Shown here piece after piece: positions 24,729-33,063 of a stretch of DNA of 64,000 nt. A program made the translations under genes and the position numbers. Source of the DNA: Frateuria_A sp051900535 (GTDB taxonomy: Bacteria; Pseudomonadota; Gammaproteobacteria; Xanthomonadales; Rhodanobacteraceae); contig NZ_JBHZGI010000008.1 of the NCBI RefSeq assembly GCF_051900535.1, positions 1 to 64,000 of the forward strand, written 5' to 3'. Position 1 is the stretch's first letter; each line of letters opens with the position of its first letter. The notes below the pieces were generated by a model, which was not told the origin of the DNA, ran no database searches, and worked only from the letters and a program-made list of their open reading frames with translations.

Positions 24729-26237
24729 ATGTATTCCCGCCGTCAAGCTTTCGTCATGCCGCTGTCTACTCTTGCCCATCGTTTCCGCCTCGCGCCGCTG
24801 GCTGCCGGGCTCGTCCTGCTCACTGCCTGCGCCAGCGGAGGCGGCAGTCGCGCCCCGGGCGAGGTCAACGCGTTGTATGCGCAGCTCGATCAGGCCAGCA
24901 AGGGCTACGAGACCGCGCTGCAACAGGCGCGCGAGGGCGACGACCAGGCGTCCGAGCAGAGCCTCAAGGACTCGCTGGACAGCCTCAAGCAGGCTGCCGC
25001 CCGCTGTGGCGCCACGCCCGGTTGCGACTCTCAGCGCTTCTACTCGGTGTTCGACCGGCTGCTGCGCCTGAAGGACGGCAGCTTCTTCGCCGGTGACGAC
25101 CTGGAAACCGTCGGCGAGGAAGCGCCCGAGGAGGCCGTGGCCGGCCAGGCCGGTGGTGTAGCCGCGCTGCCGCAGGCGCAGCGTGCGGTAACCCTGCTGC
25201 GTGGGCACAAGCTATCCGAACTGATCGCCATGAACGGCCCGGTCAAGGCCGCGCTGGAAATGTGGTTGACGCAGTGGCGCTCGAACCTGGTCGATACCTG
25301 GATCAACTACCAGTACATGCGCTACGAAATGTGGCCGCAGTACGACAAGGCCGACCTGCCCGAGGCGCTGCTGTTCGGCATCATGGCCAAGGAATCCGGC
25401 GGCAAGGTGCACGCCGTCTCGCGCTCCGGCGCCGCCGGCCCGCTGCAGTTCATGTATGCCACCGGCCTGCGTTTCGGCCTGAACAACCAGAGCGGTTTCG
25501 ACACGCGTTTCGATCCGTCCGAGGCGGCGCGCGCGAACGCCGCATACATGGACGAGCAGCTGAAGGCGTTCAACGACAACCTCGAGCTTTCGCTGGCCGC
25601 CTACAACGGCGGCGAAGGGCGCATGCGCCGGATGGTCGGCGACAACACCGACGTGAGCTTCTACGACCCGACGATCTACAACCAGCTGTCGGAGGAAACC
25701 CGCGAGTACGTGCCCGCAGTGCTGGCCGCGGCGTGGTTGTTCCTGCATCCGGACAGCTACAACCTGAACCTCCCGAAGATCGACGGTGCACCGGGCCGCA
25801 TCACGCTCAAGCGCCCCGCCTCGCTATCCGAACTGACCATCTGCATGGGCTCGGCGCAGGGCATGGACGATGGCTGGTTCCGCACGCTGCGCAACTTGAA
25901 CCCGCGACTCAATCCGCAGGATGAGCAGCCGGCCGGCAGCCAGCTGCAGGTGCCGAAGGAACTGGAGTCGGTCTACGCATCGCGCTGCATCGATGGGCCG
26001 TGGCCGATCCTGGCGAGCGACCTGCATTCGGCGGTGGTGCCGGAGGTGGTCAAGCCGGAGCCGAAGCGTCCCGCGCATCCGCATTCGCGCTACGTCGTGC
26101 GCCGCGGCGACACGCTGCTGGGCATCGTGCACAAGCTGGGATGTTCGGACGTGCGCGAGCTGTCGGACATCAACGACCTGAAGCACCACCGCATCCGCGC
26201 GGGGCAGGTGCTGCGGTTGCCGTCCTGCCGGCGCTGA
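24729..26237 (+). CDS. MltD-like membrane-bound lytic transglycosylase with LysM domain
   Basis: A secreted lipoprotein (lipobox LLTAC) that cleaves peptidoglycan glycan strands. The SLT domain shows the catalytic Glu in GIMAKESGGKVHA, then SGAAGPLQFM and SLAAYNGGEGRMRR. A C-terminal LysM domain (YVVRRGDTLLGIVHKLG to HRIRAGQVLRLP) binds peptidoglycan. The N-terminal ~150 residues contain a helical region with two conserved-looking cysteines (RCGATPGC). Starts at 24729 and 24756 are both possible; AAGG lies close to the first. Confidence 0.88.
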   Translation: MYSRRQAFVMPLSTLAHRFRLAPLAAGLVLLTACASGGGSRAPGEVNALYAQLDQASKGYETALQQAREGDDQASEQSLKDSLDSLKQAAARCGATPGCDSQRFYSVFDRLLRLKDGSFFAGDDLETVGEEAPEEAVAGQAGGVAALPQAQRAVTLLRGHKLSELIAMNGPVKAALEMWLTQWRSNLVDTWINYQYMRYEMWPQYDKADLPEALLFGIMAKESGGKVHAVSRSGAAGPLQFMYATGLRFGLNNQSGFDTRFDPSEAARANAAYMDEQLKAFNDNLELSLAAYNGGEGRMRRMVGDNTDVSFYDPTIYNQLSEETREYVPAVLAAAWLFLHPDSYNLNLPKIDGAPGRITLKRPASLSELTICMGSAQGMDDGWFRTLRNLNPRLNPQDEQPAGSQLQVPKELESVYASRCIDGPWPILASDLHSAVVPEVVKPEPKRPAHPHSRYVVRRGDTLLGIVHKLGCSDVRELSDINDLKHHRIRAGQVLRLPSCRR

Positions 26238-26247
26238 GGTGTTTGGG

Positions 26248-26307
26248 GCGGTGGGTTTAAGCCCACCCTATGCCCAGCAGCCCAAGTAGGGTGGCTTAGC
26301 CCACCGT
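26248..26307. repeat. Palindromic repeat, family B (two units)
   Basis: GGTGGGTTTAAGCCCACCCTA and GTAGGGTGGCTTAGCCCACC lie in tandem between the convergent transglycosylase gene and the hypothetical gene at 26321. Same family as 15136-15188 and 35464-35488. Confidence 0.7.
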
Positions 26308-26320
26308 TCCCATCACCGAC

Positions 26321-26773
26321 TCAGGCGGCGGCGCTGGGCTGCATCCAGCGCTCCACCACGTCCTCGCGCTCGCGGGCGCCGCTACCGTGCAGTTCCTTCA
26401 GCTCGCGCACCACGCGCAGCAGTTGCCGGTGGCGCGAACGCACGAACGCATGGGGCGAATCCTTGGTCTCGTGATAGGCCACCGCCAGCCACAGCGCCAT
26501 GCCGCGCAGCGCGACTTCCGGGTTGTCCGAGCAGGCGCGGGCGAAACCGGTGGCGGTGCCACGACCCCAGGGCAGATAGCGGTCCTGCGGCGGGGTGCCA
26601 TAGAGATGGGGGAACTCGCTGCGCGCGGCCTGGCCGATTTCGCGCAGCGTGAGCAGGCTCAGCCTCGCGCGGGCGCCGGCGGGCAACGCCGCCAGGCCCT
26701 TGCTGATGCCGCGGAACTGACGTTCCAGCTGCTGGCCGCGCACGAAGGCGATGAGCGGGACGATCGATCGCAT
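26321..26773 (-). CDS. Hypothetical protein
   Basis: A 150-residue soluble, mostly helical protein rich in Arg and Leu. I recognise no domain. Visible features are ARARLSLLTLREIGQAA, a tract PHLYGTPPQDRYLPWGRG and the basic helix HRQLLRVVRELKEL. GGGAG precedes ATG 26773 at good spacing, which supports it as a gene; codon use matches its neighbours. Located between the transglycosylase gene and psd. Confidence 0.7.
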   Translation of the reverse strand: MRSIVPLIAFVRGQQLERQFRGISKGLAALPAGARARLSLLTLREIGQAARSEFPHLYGTPPQDRYLPWGRGTATGFARACSDNPEVALRGMALWLAVAYHETKDSPHAFVRSRHRQLLRVVRELKELHGSGAREREDVVERWMQPSAAA

Positions 26774-26862
26774 GGGTTCTCCCCCGGAGCCGTTTGACGG
26801 CCGGAGCATAGCCAAGCGTTGTGCACGGGTGCGCCTAGAACGTCACAGAATGACGCTTTGCG

Positions 26863-27714
26863 TCAGTCGTTCGGCAGCGGCCGGCGGCCCAGGCGCTGGC
26901 CCAGCTTGACCGTCTGCTGGGACTGGAGTGCGTCCAGTTCGATCATCCCGGGCGGCAGCAGCAGGATCACCGTCGAACCCATGTTGAAGCGCGCCATCTC
27001 GGCGAAGCGCGCCAGCGTGATGCCCTGGCCGGCGAACGACTTGCGGCGGATGTCCGAGGCATAGGGCGGGATCACCAGTCCGTCCCACACGGTGGCCACG
27101 GACGACACCAGCACGGCGCCGACCATCACTGCCACGAACGGGCCGTTCGGGCTGTCGAAATGGCATACCAGGCGCTCGTTGCGCGCGAACAGCCGCGGGA
27201 TCGCCTCCACCGCGAACGGCGCCACGCTGAAGATGCGACCGGGGATGTGCACGGTCTCGCGCAACGTGCCGCCGAGCGGCATGTGCACGCGGTGGTAATC
27301 GCGCGGTGAGAGGTAGATCGTGACGAAGTCGCCTTCCCGGTACGGGGCGGCTGCTTCCTCGTCGCCGAGCAGTTCGGCGGCGGTGTATTCCTGTCCCTTG
27401 GCCTGGAAGATGCGCCCGTCCACGATGCGGCCGGACTGGCTGATGCGCCCGTCCGCCGGCGAGATCAGCGTGGTCGGATCGCCGTCCTCGTGCCGCGCGT
27501 TGGGCTTGAGCTTGCGGGTGAAGAAAGCATTGAAGTGCTGGTAGGCGAACGGGTCCGGCTGCGCCGCTTCGCCCATGTCCACCTTGTAGCGGTGCACGAT
27601 CTGGCCGATCAGGAAGTTCTTCCACGGCCGCCAGGTCCAGCGCGTGGCCCAGTAGACCACCCGCGACAGGGCGCGGTGGGGCAGGAGATATTGGATGAGG
27701 ACGGCGAAAGTCAT
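26863..27714 (-). CDS. psd: Phosphatidylserine decarboxylase proenzyme
   Basis: Makes phosphatidylethanolamine in the inner membrane. The proenzyme self-cleaves at a GST site; here FNMGSTVILLLPP with Ser247 becoming the pyruvoyl group, so the usual LGST reads MGST. ISPADGRI and YLSPRDYHRVHMP give the catalytic Asp and His. 283 residues, bacterial type I. ATG 27714 is used; the frame stays open upstream into the divergent prmB region without family similarity. Confidence 0.95.
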   Translation of the reverse strand: MTFAVLIQYLLPHRALSRVVYWATRWTWRPWKNFLIGQIVHRYKVDMGEAAQPDPFAYQHFNAFFTRKLKPNARHEDGDPTTLISPADGRISQSGRIVDGRIFQAKGQEYTAAELLGDEEAAAPYREGDFVTIYLSPRDYHRVHMPLGGTLRETVHIPGRIFSVAPFAVEAIPRLFARNERLVCHFDSPNGPFVAVMVGAVLVSSVATVWDGLVIPPYASDIRRKSFAGQGITLARFAEMARFNMGSTVILLLPPGMIELDALQSQQTVKLGQRLGRRPLPND

Positions 27715-27805
27715 CCAGCCAGTATAAGGGCCAAGCCGTTCGCCCTGAGCGTGGCGGTGAGGGATAATCGCCGATCCTCCACGCCGCGCCCGCCAGGAAA
27801 GGCCC

Positions 27806-28726
27806 GTGACTGCCGAACTGTCTTCCATCATCGACTTCATCCGCTACGGCGCCAGCCGCTTCTCCGCCGCGGGACTGACCTTCGGTCACAGCCACGACAA
27901 CCCGATCGACGAGGCGACCCACCTGGTGCTGGCCAGCCTGCACCTGCCGCCGGACATCCCGCCGGCCTACGGCGCGGGCAAGCTCACCGCCGAGGAACGC
28001 GCGCGCGTGCTGGAGCTGATCGAGCGGCGTGTCACCGAGCGGCTGCCGGTGGCCTACCTGGTCGGCGAGACCTGGTTCGCCGGGCTCAAGTTCAAGAGCG
28101 ACCGCCGCGCGCTGGTGCCGCGCTCGCCCATCGCCGAGCTGATCGAGTCGGGCTTCGCGCCCTGGCTGGACGGCCGTCATGTCGAGCGCGCGCTGGACCT
28201 GTGCACGGGTTCGGGCTGCATCGGCATCGCCATGGCCGAGTACAACCCCGACTGGCAGGTCGACATCGTCGACATCAGCGACGAGGCACTGTCGCTGGCG
28301 CGCGAGAACATCGTGTTCCAGCACGTCGAAGGGCGCGTGGAAGCGGTCAAGTCGGACCTGTTCGAGGGCGTGAAAGGCCGTCGCTACGACCTCATCGTGT
28401 CCAACCCGCCGTACGTGACCGAGGACGAATACGCGGCGCTACCGGGCGAGTACAGCCATGAACCCAAGCTAGGGTTGACCTCGGGCGAGGACGGGCTGGA
28501 CATCTGCCTGCAGATGCTCGATCAGGCGGCCGACCACCTGAGCGACGACGGCCTGCTGATCGTGGAGGTGGGCGAGAGCGAACACGCGCTGGCGGCACTG
28601 CTGCCCGAAGTGCCATTCGTGTGGATCGAGTTCAAGGTCGGGCCGATGGGCGTGTTCGCGCTCGAGCGCCGCGACCTGGTCGAGCATGCCGCGGCGATCC
28701 GCGCCGCGGCCGACGCGCGCCGCTGA
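27806..28726 (+). CDS. prmB: Ribosomal protein uL3 glutamine methyltransferase PrmB
   Basis: SAM-dependent enzyme that methylates a Gln of ribosomal protein L3. The N-terminal helical domain (residues 1-115) is followed by a Rossmann fold with ALDLCTGSGCIGIAMA and the catalytic SNPPYVTEDEYAALP. IIDFIRYGASRF at the N-terminus is characteristic of PrmB rather than PrmC. The start is GTG 27806 with AGGAAAGG upstream; GATAAT at 27763-27768 may be its -10 box. Confidence 0.94.
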   Translation: MTAELSSIIDFIRYGASRFSAAGLTFGHSHDNPIDEATHLVLASLHLPPDIPPAYGAGKLTAEERARVLELIERRVTERLPVAYLVGETWFAGLKFKSDRRALVPRSPIAELIESGFAPWLDGRHVERALDLCTGSGCIGIAMAEYNPDWQVDIVDISDEALSLARENIVFQHVEGRVEAVKSDLFEGVKGRRYDLIVSNPPYVTEDEYAALPGEYSHEPKLGLTSGEDGLDICLQMLDQAADHLSDDGLLIVEVGESEHALAALLPEVPFVWIEFKVGPMGVFALERRDLVEHAAAIRAAADARR

Positions 28727-28746
28727 GCATCGAGGGAAGCGGCCGC

Positions 28747-29277
28747 ATGGAACTGACCACCGACCGCCTGCTGCTCGATCGGCTGCACACGGGCGATGCC
28801 GAAGCGCTTTACACCTGTCGGGCCGACCCGGCGGTGGCACGCTTCCAGGGATGGCGTCCGGCGAGCGTCGCGGAGGCGCGCGCGTTCATCGACACGCAAT
28901 CGGAACCGGCGCCAGGCCTTTGGTTCCAGCGTGCGATCCGCTTGCGACAGAGCGGGGCGCTGATCGGCGACCTGGGCGTGTGCCTGCCGGCCACGCCAGG
29001 CGACTCGGTGGAGTTCGGCATCAGTCTGGCGCCCGCGCACCAAGGCATGGGTTATGCGTGCGAGGCGCTGCAGGCGCTGTTCCATCAAGGTTTCGACGTA
29101 CTGGGCTGGCGCCGCATCCATGCTTCGGTCGATCCGCGCAACGCTGCTTGCATGAGCCTGCTGCAGGCGCTGGGCATGCGCCAGGAGGCGCATTTCCGCG
29201 AGAGCCTGTGGCTGCACGGCGAGTGGGTGGACGACGTAGTGTTCGCCATCCTCTCGCGCGAGTGGCAAGCGGCCTGA
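28747..29277 (+). CDS. GNAT family N-acetyltransferase, RimJ/RimL type
   Basis: A 176-residue single-domain acetyltransferase starting MELTTDRLLLDRLHTGDAEAL, the usual opening of the RimJ/RimL group. The acetyl-CoA loop is APAHQGMGYACEAL, and RIHASVDPRNAACMSLLQALGM is the typical C-terminal core. Substrate unknown. It follows prmB by 20 bp and is probably cotranscribed. A pair of inverted REP-like units follows it. Confidence 0.88.
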   Translation: MELTTDRLLLDRLHTGDAEALYTCRADPAVARFQGWRPASVAEARAFIDTQSEPAPGLWFQRAIRLRQSGALIGDLGVCLPATPGDSVEFGISLAPAHQGMGYACEALQALFHQGFDVLGWRRIHASVDPRNAACMSLLQALGMRQEAHFRESLWLHGEWVDDVVFAILSREWQAA

Positions 29278-29287
29278 GCTTCCTCGC

Positions 29288-29370
29288 GGGAGCGCCCTTG
29301 GGCGCGACCGCCATCCCGATGGTCGTGGCGGCAGCGGGGATCGCGGTCGCGTCAAGGGCGCTCCTGCAGG
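29288..29370. repeat. Inverted pair of REP-like units, family A
   Basis: A forward unit GGGAGCGCCCTTGGGCGCGA (from 29288) and an inverted unit ending GTCAAGGGCGCTCCTGCAGG (to 29370) are separated by ~30 bp containing a smaller palindrome. This BIME-like arrangement sits in the 143-bp gap between the GNAT gene and aroC. Confidence 0.75.
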
Positions 29371-29420
29371 GCTTGCCGGCGAGCCGCTATGCTTCGGCTT
29401 CCTCGTAGCGGGCGCGCGGC

Positions 29421-30509
29421 ATGTCCAGCAATTCCTTCGGCAAGCTCTTCACCGTCACCACCTTCGGCGAAAGCCACGGTCCGGCGATCGGCTGCGTCAT
29501 CGACGGTTGCCCGCCGGGCCTGGCGATCGCGCCGGAGGACTTCCGTCACGACCTGGAGCGCCGCGCCACTGGCCGCAGCCGGCACACCTCGCAGCGCCAC
29601 GAGGCAGACGAAGTGGAAATCCTCTCGGGCGTCTACGAGGGCAAGACCACCGGCACGCCGATCGCGCTGCTGATCCGCAATACCGACCAGCGCAGCAAGG
29701 ATTACGGCGACATCGCGCAGACCTTCCGCCCCGGCCACGCCGACTACACCTACTGGCAGAAATACGGCATCCGCGACCCGCGCGGCGGTGGCCGCGCCTC
29801 GGCTCGCGAGACCACCATGCGCGTGGCCGCCGCGGTAGTCGCAAAAAAATGGCTGGTCGAGCGCCACGGCGTGCGGGTGCGCGGCCACCTGGCCCAGTTG
29901 GGCGATATCGTGCCGCGCGGTTTCGACTGGAATGCAGTGGAAGCCAATGCATTCTTTTGGCCGGACGCCGGGCAGGTGCCGGAACTGGAAAAAGCCATGG
30001 ACGCGTTGCGCAAGTCCGGCGATTCGGTCGGGGCACGCGTCAGTGCGGTGGGCGAAGGCGTGCCGCCGGGTTGGGGCGAGCCGGTCTATGGCAAGCTCGA
30101 TGGCGACCTGGCGGCAGCGATGATGTCGATCAATGCGGTCAAGGGCGTGGAGATCGGCGCTGGCTTCGCCGCGGTCGCGCAGCGCGGCACGCAACATCGG
30201 GATGAAATGCATTTGGACGGCTTTACGTCCAACCATGCGGGTGGCATCCTTGGCGGGATAAGCACTGGTCAGCCGGTGACGGTGTCGGTGGCGTTCAAGC
30301 CGACCTCCAGCATCCTGGTGCCGGGGCAAAGCGTGAACCTGGCCGGCGAGCCGGTGCAGGTGGTCACCAAGGGGCGGCACGATCCCTGCGTGGGGATCCG
30401 CGCCACGCCCATCGTCGAGGCCATGCTGGCGCTGGTGCTGATGGACCACGCGCTGCGCCATCGCGCGCAATGCGGCGACGTGGGGCCGGTCGCCCCGCGA
30501 ATCGCCTGA
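29421..30509 (+). CDS. aroC: Chorismate synthase
   Basis: FMN-dependent last step of the shikimate pathway, supplying chorismate to the tryptophan pathway whose trpFBA genes lie further on. Signatures: TTFGESHGPAIGCVIDG near the N-terminus, HEADEVEILSGVYEGKTTG, RPGHADYTYWQKYG, RGGGRASARET and the C-terminal GRHDPCVGIRATPIVEAM. 362 residues, normal length. Confidence 0.98.
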   Translation: MSSNSFGKLFTVTTFGESHGPAIGCVIDGCPPGLAIAPEDFRHDLERRATGRSRHTSQRHEADEVEILSGVYEGKTTGTPIALLIRNTDQRSKDYGDIAQTFRPGHADYTYWQKYGIRDPRGGGRASARETTMRVAAAVVAKKWLVERHGVRVRGHLAQLGDIVPRGFDWNAVEANAFFWPDAGQVPELEKAMDALRKSGDSVGARVSAVGEGVPPGWGEPVYGKLDGDLAAAMMSINAVKGVEIGAGFAAVAQRGTQHRDEMHLDGFTSNHAGGILGGISTGQPVTVSVAFKPTSSILVPGQSVNLAGEPVQVVTKGRHDPCVGIRATPIVEAMLALVLMDHALRHRAQCGDVGPVAPRIA

Positions 30510-30529
30510 GCTTTCACTACGGAACACCA

Positions 30530-31537
30530 ATGATCGGCAAGCCGCGGGTGTGGATCTCCCGTCCCACCTTTTCCGACATCGTCGCTCGCCTGGAGCCGCA
30601 CTTCGAGGTGGCGACCGAGGCGGAAGAAACCGTGTTTCCGCCGGTCGTACTTGCCGGCAAGCTCGCGTCCTGTGATGCCGCGATCGTGGGGCTGAACCAG
30701 CGTATCGGCGCGATGGAAGTGGCGAGCGCGCCGCGGCTTCGCATCGTCGCCAACCTCGCCGTCGGTTACGACAACCTGGACATCCCCGCATTGACCGCGG
30801 CGGGCATCGCCGCGTCCAATACCCCGGACGTGCTCAGCGAAAGCGTGGCCGACTTCACCTGGGCGCTGCTGCTGGGTTCGGCGCGCCACATCGGCGCGGC
30901 GGAGCGCTGGCTGCGGGAAGGGCGTTGGCGTGCCAACGGGTTCAAGGATTGGTTGGGGCTCGACACGCGGGGCCGCACGCTGGGCATTCTCGGCATGGGA
31001 CGCATCGGACAGGCGATCGCGCGCCGCGCCACGGGTTTTGGCATGCAGGTGGCCTACCAAAACCGTTCGCGACTGCCGGCCGCTGTCGAGGCCGGATGCG
31101 CGGCGCGCTACGTGGACAAATCCACGCTGCTGGCCGAGTCGGACTTCCTCGTACTGGCGGTGCCCCTGACCGCCGAGAGCCACCACGCCATCGGCGCGGC
31201 CGAGCTGGCGGCGATGAAACCCACCGCCGTGCTGGTCAACATCGCCCGCGGCGGCGTCGTCGATGATGCTGCGCTGGCCGCCGCCCTGGCCGGGCGACGC
31301 CTGGCCGCCGCCGCGCTGGACGTGTTCGAAGGGGAACCGGCCGTGCACCCGGCCCTGCTCGCGCTCGACAACGTCATCCTCAGTCCGCACATTGCCAGCG
31401 CCACCTGGGACACTCGCCGCGCGATGACCGCGCTGGCGGTGGACAACGTTCTGGCGTTGTTCGGCCATGGCCCTGACGCGGGGCATCCGCCCTCCCTCCT
31501 AAACCCCGGGGTGCTGGCCGTGCGGCCGGCGCCCTGA
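30530..31537 (+). CDS. 2-hydroxyacid dehydrogenase (glyoxylate/hydroxypyruvate reductase type)
   Basis: A 335-residue NAD(P)-dependent dehydrogenase of the D-isomer-specific family. Rossmann motif LGILGMGRIGQAIARR (~155), catalytic Arg in VNIARGGVVDD, Glu in DVFEGEPAVHPAL and His in LSPHIASAT are all present. NRSRL after the second beta strand suggests NADPH preference, as in GhrB-like enzymes. Substrate is inferred. It follows aroC by 20 bp and precedes asd by 31 bp. Confidence 0.9.
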   Translation: MIGKPRVWISRPTFSDIVARLEPHFEVATEAEETVFPPVVLAGKLASCDAAIVGLNQRIGAMEVASAPRLRIVANLAVGYDNLDIPALTAAGIAASNTPDVLSESVADFTWALLLGSARHIGAAERWLREGRWRANGFKDWLGLDTRGRTLGILGMGRIGQAIARRATGFGMQVAYQNRSRLPAAVEAGCAARYVDKSTLLAESDFLVLAVPLTAESHHAIGAAELAAMKPTAVLVNIARGGVVDDAALAAALAGRRLAAAALDVFEGEPAVHPALLALDNVILSPHIASATWDTRRAMTALAVDNVLALFGHGPDAGHPPSLLNPGVLAVRPAP

Positions 31538-31568
31538 CCACCTCCCCACACAGGCAGCAAGACATCCC

Positions 31569-32600
31569 ATGAGCAAGAAGAGCAGCTACAAGGTCGCCAT
31601 GGTCGGCGCCACCGGCGCGGTTGGCGAAACCCTGCTGGGCATCCTGGCCGAGCGGGATTTCCCCGTCGGCGAACTGGTACCGCTGGCCAGCGAGCGCTCG
31701 GCCGGCGAGAAGATTTCCTTCGGCGGCAAGCAGGTCACCGTCAGGAACCTGGCCGATTACGACTTCGACGGCGTGGATATCGCCTTTTTCTCCGCCGGTG
31801 GCTCGGTCAGCCGCGAGCATGCGCCGCGCGCGGCCGCGGCGGGCGCCGTGGTGATCGACAACACTTCCGAGTTCCGCTACCAGGACGACGTCCCGCTGGT
31901 GGTCGCCGAGGTCAACCCGCACGCCATCGCCGACTACACCACCCGCGGCATCATCGCCAATCCCAACTGTTCGACCATGCAGATGCTGGTGGCGCTGGCG
32001 CCGATCCACCGCGCCGTGGGCATCGAACGCATCAACGTGGCCACCTACCAGTCCGTTTCGGGCGCCGGCCGCAGCGGCATGGAGGAGCTCGGCCGCCAGA
32101 CCGCGGCCCTGCTGAACTTCCAGGATGTGGAACCGGGCAAGAAATTCCCCAAGCAGATCGCTTTCAATGTGATCCCGCACATCGACGAGTTCCAGCCCAA
32201 CGGCTACACCAAAGAAGAAATGAAGATGGTGTGGGAGACGCGCAAGATCCTGGAGGACGACTCCATCGCGGTGAACCCCACCGCCGTCAGGGTGCCGGTG
32301 TTCTACGGCCACGCCGAGGCGGTGCACGTGGAGACCCGCGACAAGATCGGCGCCGACGAGGCCCGCGCGCTGCTGGAGCAGGCCGAGGGTGTCGTGGTCA
32401 TGGACGAGCGCAAGCCGGGCGGCTATCCGACTCCGGTGGGCGATGCCGCCGGCAAGGATCCGGTGTTCGTGGGCCGCATCCGCGAGGACATCTCGCACGA
32501 GCGCGGCCTGGACCTGTGGATTGTGGCCGACAACATCCGCAAGGGCGCTGCGCTCAATGCGGTACAGATCGCCGAGCGGCTGATCGAGGACTATCTCTGA
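31569..32600 (+). CDS. asd: Aspartate-semialdehyde dehydrogenase
   Basis: Reduces aspartyl phosphate to aspartate semialdehyde for lysine, threonine and methionine; dapA at 8.9 kb uses its product. VGATGAVGETLLGIL is the NADP-binding loop, ANPNCSTMQM holds the nucleophile Cys134, and RVPVFYGHAEAVHVET contains the active-site His. 343 residues. The asd-fimV-truA-trpF order is conserved in related gammaproteobacteria. The next gene starts on its stop codon. Confidence 0.97.
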   Translation: MSKKSSYKVAMVGATGAVGETLLGILAERDFPVGELVPLASERSAGEKISFGGKQVTVRNLADYDFDGVDIAFFSAGGSVSREHAPRAAAAGAVVIDNTSEFRYQDDVPLVVAEVNPHAIADYTTRGIIANPNCSTMQMLVALAPIHRAVGIERINVATYQSVSGAGRSGMEELGRQTAALLNFQDVEPGKKFPKQIAFNVIPHIDEFQPNGYTKEEMKMVWETRKILEDDSIAVNPTAVRVPVFYGHAEAVHVETRDKIGADEARALLEQAEGVVVMDERKPGGYPTPVGDAAGKDPVFVGRIREDISHERGLDLWIVADNIRKGAALNAVQIAERLIEDYL

Positions 32601-32902
32601 TGCGAAAACCCTGGCTCCTGCTACCGCTGCTGACCCTCCCGGTGCTGCCGGCCTTGGCCGACGGTGGGCCCGAACAGGCCGCGGTGGCAGGGCAGGCGGC
32701 GCCCGCACAGGTGCATCTCAAACGGCAGCTGCGCGCCCGGGGGGCCGAGATCGTGCAGCTGCAGCGCCAGCTTACCGAGCAGGAGTCGCATAGCCGCCAG
32801 GCCAGCGACCGCCTGGATGAGCAGGACCGCGAAATCGCCCGGTTGCAGCGCCAGCTGGAGGCCCTTGCCGGCCAACGGCAGAAGGGCAATACGGGCCGAT
32901 GA
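32600..32902 (+). CDS. Small secreted coiled-coil protein
   Basis: A 100-residue protein with signal peptide (LLLPLLTLPVLPALA, cleavage before DGG). The mature part from residue ~40 is a continuous predicted coiled coil: LKRQLRARGAEIVQLQRQL and DEQDREIARLQRQLEALAG show heptad spacing. Its ATG overlaps the asd stop codon (TGATG), so it is translationally coupled to asd. fimV, which also has a coiled coil, lies 161 bp downstream; a link is only suggested by position. Confidence 0.75.
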   Translation: MRKPWLLLPLLTLPVLPALADGGPEQAAVAGQAAPAQVHLKRQLRARGAEIVQLQRQLTEQESHSRQASDRLDEQDREIARLQRQLEALAGQRQKGNTGR

Positions 32903-32960
32903 CCCGCCGCTGGAGCGAGAACAGACCGCAGCAATATGCGCTAAGCGGTCGCCGCAGCTA

Positions 32961-32989
32961 TTGTTGATTGGCCTACATATAACTAAAGT
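32961..32989 (+). promoter_or_regulatory. Possible promoter of fimV
   Basis: TTGTTG (32961-32966) and TAAAGT (32984-32989) are 17 bp apart in an unusually AT-rich stretch of the asd-fimV gap. Assigned by eye; weak match to consensus. Confidence 0.3.
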
Positions 32990-33063
32990 GACGCGCGTTC
33001 CGGTGTCGCCGCAGCCCGCGGCGATGGCATGAAGCGTCTCGGGCGTTTGGGGGAATCGAAGCG

